Shown piece after piece: positions 60,784-64,000 of a DNA stretch of 64,000 bases. A model generated the notes under the pieces. It was not told the DNA's origin and searched no databases. It saw only the letters and a program-made list of their open reading frames with translations. The position numbers and the translations under genes were made by a program. The DNA comes from Sulfurospirillum sp001602955. Lineage in GTDB: Bacteria; Campylobacterota; Campylobacteria; Campylobacterales; Sulfurospirillaceae. Within the stretch, counting starts at the first letter, position 1. The number at the start of each line of letters is the position of its first letter. The DNA is taken from positions 53,558 through 117,557 of the forward strand of contig LVAC01000003.1 in assembly GCA_001602955.1 (NCBI GenBank). Direction: 5' to 3'.

Positions 60784-61731
60784 ATGCTCAAACTAGCCGT
60801 TTCAGCCTGTTTACTAGGCGAGCAAATCCGTTATGACAAGACAGCGCAACGAGACCGATTTATCACCGACAAGCTGGGCAAGTACGCTTCGTTTGTACCC
60901 TTTTGTCCTGAGCATTTGGCGTTTGGAACGCCACGCGAGACCATACGCATTGTGCAAGAGAGCGAGCGTAAAAAGGTCATCACCGTCTTTTCCAAAAACG
61001 ATGTCACCGAGGCGATGAATGAAGCGGTGGAGCATGAACTACGTAAGATTCAAAGTGAGCCGATTTGTGGCATCATCCTCAAGTCCAAGTCACCTAGTTG
61101 TGGGCTTGGAAGTGCTAAGTATTACAGTGGTGCGATGAGTGAAGGGAAGAAAGATGGGCTTTTTGCGTTTACATGTAAAGAACATTTTGAAGATTTTCCC
61201 ATCGAGGAAGAAGCGAGACTTTTAGACCCTTGGCTAAGGGAAAACTTTGTGATGCAACTTTTTGCGTACCACGATGCGATGGTGCTTCAAGAGAACATTC
61301 AAACCATGCAAGAGCTTGTGAGTTTTCACACCGCGTATAAGTTTCTACTGCAAAGCAAGCACGAAGCAAACTACCGCCTTTTGGGTAAGATCGTCGCCAA
61401 CCATGCGAAAAAAAGCCTGCATGTCGTGACGCACGACTACCTTGCGCTTTTTAAAAAGACGATAGCACACAAAGGCTCCATCGGCAAAACGGTCAACGTG
61501 CTTCATCATATGGTCGGTTTTTTCAAAAAAGAGTTGAGCAGTGCCGAAAAACAGGAGCTTCACTTACAGATCGAAGCATTTCGCGATGAGATCGTTCCAC
61601 TTATTGCCGTGATGAATACCGTCGAATTTTTGGCGAAGAAGTACAACACGACCTACCTTCTAGGGCAGAAGTTTTTAAACCCCTACCCTAAAGACTTAGC
61701 ACTGCGCTCTATGATACAAGAAGGCAAATAA
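60784..61731 (+). CDS. DUF523 and DUF1722 domain protein (YbgA-like)
   Basis: The 315-residue protein has an N-terminal DUF523 domain (LAVSACLLGEQIRYD, FCPEHLAFGTPRETI, ILKSKSPSCGLGSAKYY) with conserved Cys. The C-terminal DUF1722/YbgA domain begins SFHTAYKFLLQSKHEANYRLLGKIVAN. The fused form is known in many bacteria. Some YbgA proteins are reported in thiouracil or uracil handling, which I do not claim here. It is convergent and directly abuts the chemoreceptor stop. Confidence 0.85.
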   Translation: MLKLAVSACLLGEQIRYDKTAQRDRFITDKLGKYASFVPFCPEHLAFGTPRETIRIVQESERKKVITVFSKNDVTEAMNEAVEHELRKIQSEPICGIILKSKSPSCGLGSAKYYSGAMSEGKKDGLFAFTCKEHFEDFPIEEEARLLDPWLRENFVMQLFAYHDAMVLQENIQTMQELVSFHTAYKFLLQSKHEANYRLLGKIVANHAKKSLHVVTHDYLALFKKTIAHKGSIGKTVNVLHHMVGFFKKELSSAEKQELHLQIEAFRDEIVPLIAVMNTVEFLAKKYNTTYLLGQKFLNPYPKDLALRSMIQEGK

Positions 61732-63861
61732 TCACGTTTTAAACGTGCTAAGCGTTGCGTTAAGATTTTCCGCCATTTGACGAAGGTCTTTGCTCGTGAC
61801 GCTGATGTCTTCGAGTCCTTGCGCATTTTGATGGGAAATGGTGTTGATACTTTCGATCTTTTCGACGATGACATCGATACTTTTTTCGGTATGAATGTAG
61901 TCGTTGACCGTTTTATCGCTCATTTTCGTCGCCATTTCCATGATGCTCGTCGTCTCTTTGATCTTCTCTTCGACGGTTTCTGCGGTATGCGTCAGCTCTT
62001 GAACTTTTTCGGAGTTTTGATTCATCTGCTCGCCCGAATCGATAATGGCTTGAACGATCACGTTAATGGTCGCATTGATCTCCAAAAGGCTTTTTTGCGT
62101 ACGTTCGGCGAGTTTTCGCACTTCATCGGCAACGACCGCAAAACCTCGTCCGTGCTCGCCCGCACGTGCAGCTTCGATGGCGGCGTTAAGTGCTAACAGA
62201 TTGGTTTGATCGGCAATGTCGGAGATGACCGTTAAGACGTTTTTCACTTGATCCGCATCGGAGCTAAGTTGTCGCATTCGCGTTGCCAACTCCATCTCGG
62301 TATGTGCGCTTTCATCGACTTTATTACCAAGCGCGATAATCTCAGCGCATGCGTTTTTGAGGTTTTCATTCGCACGCGCGATCTGCTCTTTCGAGCGTTT
62401 GGCTTCATCGACCGAACTTTCGATCTCGCTACGTAGGGTTTGCGAAACTTTAGTCGCATCCGCGATAAGTTCCGTAGAGTGTTCTACGCGCTGCGTAATC
62501 GTTTGGGAAATGCTTGAGAGCGTATTGGAAAGGTTGGTATTTTCGCTACTGGCTCCTTTGGCGGCAATCATCGTCTGATGGACTTTTTCGATAAAATGAT
62601 TGATCTGCGTCGCCGCTTTACCGATCTCGTCGTTTCCGTGTACGTCAAGCTTACATGTCAAATCACCTTCTCCCCGTGCCAAGTCCGCGGCTTTGGCGGT
62701 AAGCGCATCTAAAGGACGATTGACCACGCGTCCTAAAACGACGTAAATCACGCCGAAAATAATCAACACCATCACTATGCCCGAGAGGATTAATTTCACG
62801 ATCAGATGCGTTATATTGGAGTCGATCTTCTCTTTTTGCGTAGCGACGTTATTTTCGACGTCTTGTAAGTAGATATTGGAGACTAAAAACCATTCCCAAT
62901 CTTTAAAGTATTTCGCGTAAACCATTTTCGGCTCGACTTTGCCGGTCGTAGGGTTTTGGTACTTATACGAGATGTAAGCCCCATCCGCTTCATGCGCCAT
63001 ACTCTCTTGAATCAATAACTGGCGGTACGGTTTTCCGTCCACGTCCTTATCGCCTAAGTCAAAAACCGTATCGCGCAATTTGGGATTTGCGCCGTTGAAA
63101 ACGACCGAATATTTGCCGTCTTTGAGCTTTTTGACCGCATAAAAGTAGCCGCCGTTGCCGTATTTGAGGTTGGAAAGCGTTTCGATGGCTCTATCTTGGT
63201 GGTAGGATTTGATGAGCGACATGTATTCGCCCGTTCCGATGATGAGATTGAGCGGTTTGAAGTAAAAGTTGTACGAGATTTTTTCTTCGATTTCGCCGCT
63301 GATAGGATTTTTATTAAAATACTTGGTCACGTTGTTTCCGCCCGGAAGTGCCGACTCGATAATCGGCTTGACCGTGTAGTTTCCTTTGACGTCCTTTCGG
63401 TCGATCAAATTTTTGCCGATAAGGTTTTTACTTTCGTGCGCGACGTTAATTCCATCGGGCGTATAGGCGAAAAAATAGCCCGCCCCTTTATTATAGCGGT
63501 AACTTTGAATCACGTGAATTAAAAGCTCTTTGAGTGCTTGTTCGCTCATACTCTCTTTTTTCTCTTGGTAAATGAAACTCAAAAGTTCTTCAAACATCAA
63601 AGCGTCTTCTTTGATTTTTTCGACGATTTTTGCGTCGCTGGTTTTGTCGTAAGAGGCTTTAACCGCTTCTTGCGCGATTTGGAGATAGTTTTTAACCTCT
63701 TGCTTATTCAGTGTTTTGATCAGCTCTTCTTGATCGGACATTTGCGTTGCGCCAAGATCGTACGTACCGCGAACGACGATAATAAAAAAGATGGATGCCA
63801 TCACCGAGATAGAGACGATAAAAACCAAGAGAATTCGTATTTTGAGCGAAGCTTTGAGCAT
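61732..63861 (-). CDS. Methyl-accepting chemotaxis protein with Cache sensor domain
   Basis: This chemoreceptor of about 709 residues starts at ATG 63861, with AAGGA upstream; a longer frame to 63897 lacks one. It has an N-terminal helix, a large periplasmic double-Cache-type domain (GAGYFFAYTPDGINVAHESKNLIG, GGYFYAVKKLKDGKYSVVFNG), a second helix and HAMP. The signalling domain carries IADQTNLLALNAAIEAARAGE and RKLAERTQKSLLEI. Ligands of this class are often carboxylates or amino acids. One TTACATGT near-copy encodes the DLTCKLDV segment. Confidence 0.93.
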   Translation of the reverse strand: MLKASLKIRILLVFIVSISVMASIFFIIVVRGTYDLGATQMSDQEELIKTLNKQEVKNYLQIAQEAVKASYDKTSDAKIVEKIKEDALMFEELLSFIYQEKKESMSEQALKELLIHVIQSYRYNKGAGYFFAYTPDGINVAHESKNLIGKNLIDRKDVKGNYTVKPIIESALPGGNNVTKYFNKNPISGEIEEKISYNFYFKPLNLIIGTGEYMSLIKSYHQDRAIETLSNLKYGNGGYFYAVKKLKDGKYSVVFNGANPKLRDTVFDLGDKDVDGKPYRQLLIQESMAHEADGAYISYKYQNPTTGKVEPKMVYAKYFKDWEWFLVSNIYLQDVENNVATQKEKIDSNITHLIVKLILSGIVMVLIIFGVIYVVLGRVVNRPLDALTAKAADLARGEGDLTCKLDVHGNDEIGKAATQINHFIEKVHQTMIAAKGASSENTNLSNTLSSISQTITQRVEHSTELIADATKVSQTLRSEIESSVDEAKRSKEQIARANENLKNACAEIIALGNKVDESAHTEMELATRMRQLSSDADQVKNVLTVISDIADQTNLLALNAAIEAARAGEHGRGFAVVADEVRKLAERTQKSLLEINATINVIVQAIIDSGEQMNQNSEKVQELTHTAETVEEKIKETTSIMEMATKMSDKTVNDYIHTEKSIDVIVEKIESINTISHQNAQGLEDISVTSKDLRQMAENLNATLSTFKT

Positions 63862-64000
63862 ACAAGACCGTCCTTGCGAAAATTCAGAATATTTCAATTT
63901 TACATCAAAAAAAGGACAATTTTAGGATTTCTTTTACTATATAACCCAAACTGCTAGTTGAACAGCAAGGCTTTTTTGTCATCACTAAGCTTCAAAAAGC

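Noticed and set aside
1..64000. tRNA, rRNA, riboswitch or origin of replication
   Set aside because: Spacers were read for cloverleaf or conserved aptamer cores and none was recognised. No dnaA-box cluster was seen. A covariance-model scan would be needed to exclude small RNAs.

Overview
The window is a chromosomal segment of a Campylobacterota (epsilonproteobacterial) organism, most probably Sulfurospirillum or a close relative. This is inferred from gene content and order: a Wolinella/Helicobacter-type hydABCDE hydrogenase operon, flagellar blocks flgI-flgJ-flgM-flgN-flgK and flaG-fliD-fliS, the fliP-glmU-coaBC-pilD-lptF/G-truA neighbourhood, and an IorAB/PaaK aryl-pyruvate oxidation operon. 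No rRNA, tRNA, IS element, prophage or CRISPR array was recognised.

Layout. 1-2.5 kb: a TetR-controlled efflux operon (TetR, TolC-like protein, HlyD-like adaptor cut by the window edge). 2.5-7.7 kb: small housekeeping and accessory genes (peptide deformylase, DinB-like, HemJ-like, AraC-type regulator, pentapeptide-repeat protein, an AT-rich orphan, a DUF3465 protein, RluE). 7.8-19.3 kb: a nickel/hydrogenase region, all leftward. It holds nikR, hypF and hydABCDE for a periplasm-facing respiratory uptake hydrogenase, plus a separate TetR-hupS-hupL operon for a second [NiFe] hydrogenase that has no Tat signal and no C-terminal maturation peptide. 19.4-27.3 kb: terB-like, pgi, a YgiQ radical-SAM protein, a thiamine-binding-fold protein, and a PhnD-like binding protein coupled to a GGDEF-EAL-CZB membrane protein. 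27.3-34.1 kb: fliP and the rightward glmU-to-truA operon. 34.1-43.8 kb: leftward housekeeping genes, including two adjacent enzyme homologues whose catalytic residues are gone (PyrC' and a NagZ-like protein), gpsA, gatB, atpB, a SulP transporter and an ABC permease. 43.8-51.5 kb: late flagellar genes with readable sigma-28 and sigma-54 promoters. 51.5-59 kb: a sodium:solute symporter with a 56-residue partner, divergent from iorA-iorB-paaK-ACT-paaK. 59-60.6 kb: an AT-rich AAA/TOPRIM-like gene, a possible defence gene. 60.8-63.9 kb: a DUF523-DUF1722 protein and a Cache-type chemoreceptor.

Functional links. NikR, HypF, HydD and HydE serve nickel-enzyme assembly for HydABC, which passes H2 electrons to the quinone pool. 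The Ior/PaaK operon would oxidise aromatic-amino-acid keto acids, with ferredoxin reduction and an acyl-CoA/ATP link. The flagellar blocks follow the usual sigma-54 then sigma-28 order.

The most unusual signal is a dispersed perfect palindrome, TTACATGTAA. I found 16 exact copies by eye, against about 0.1 expected from base composition. Copies sit inside genes, over stop codons, and as inverted pairs that form terminator-like hairpins. This resembles how DNA-uptake sequences behave in other bacteria, but its role here is unknown. Second in interest is the TetR-linked hydrogenase, whose small subunit has CxxN in place of the proximal-cluster CxxC and whose large subunit ends in DVCSVCTTQ.
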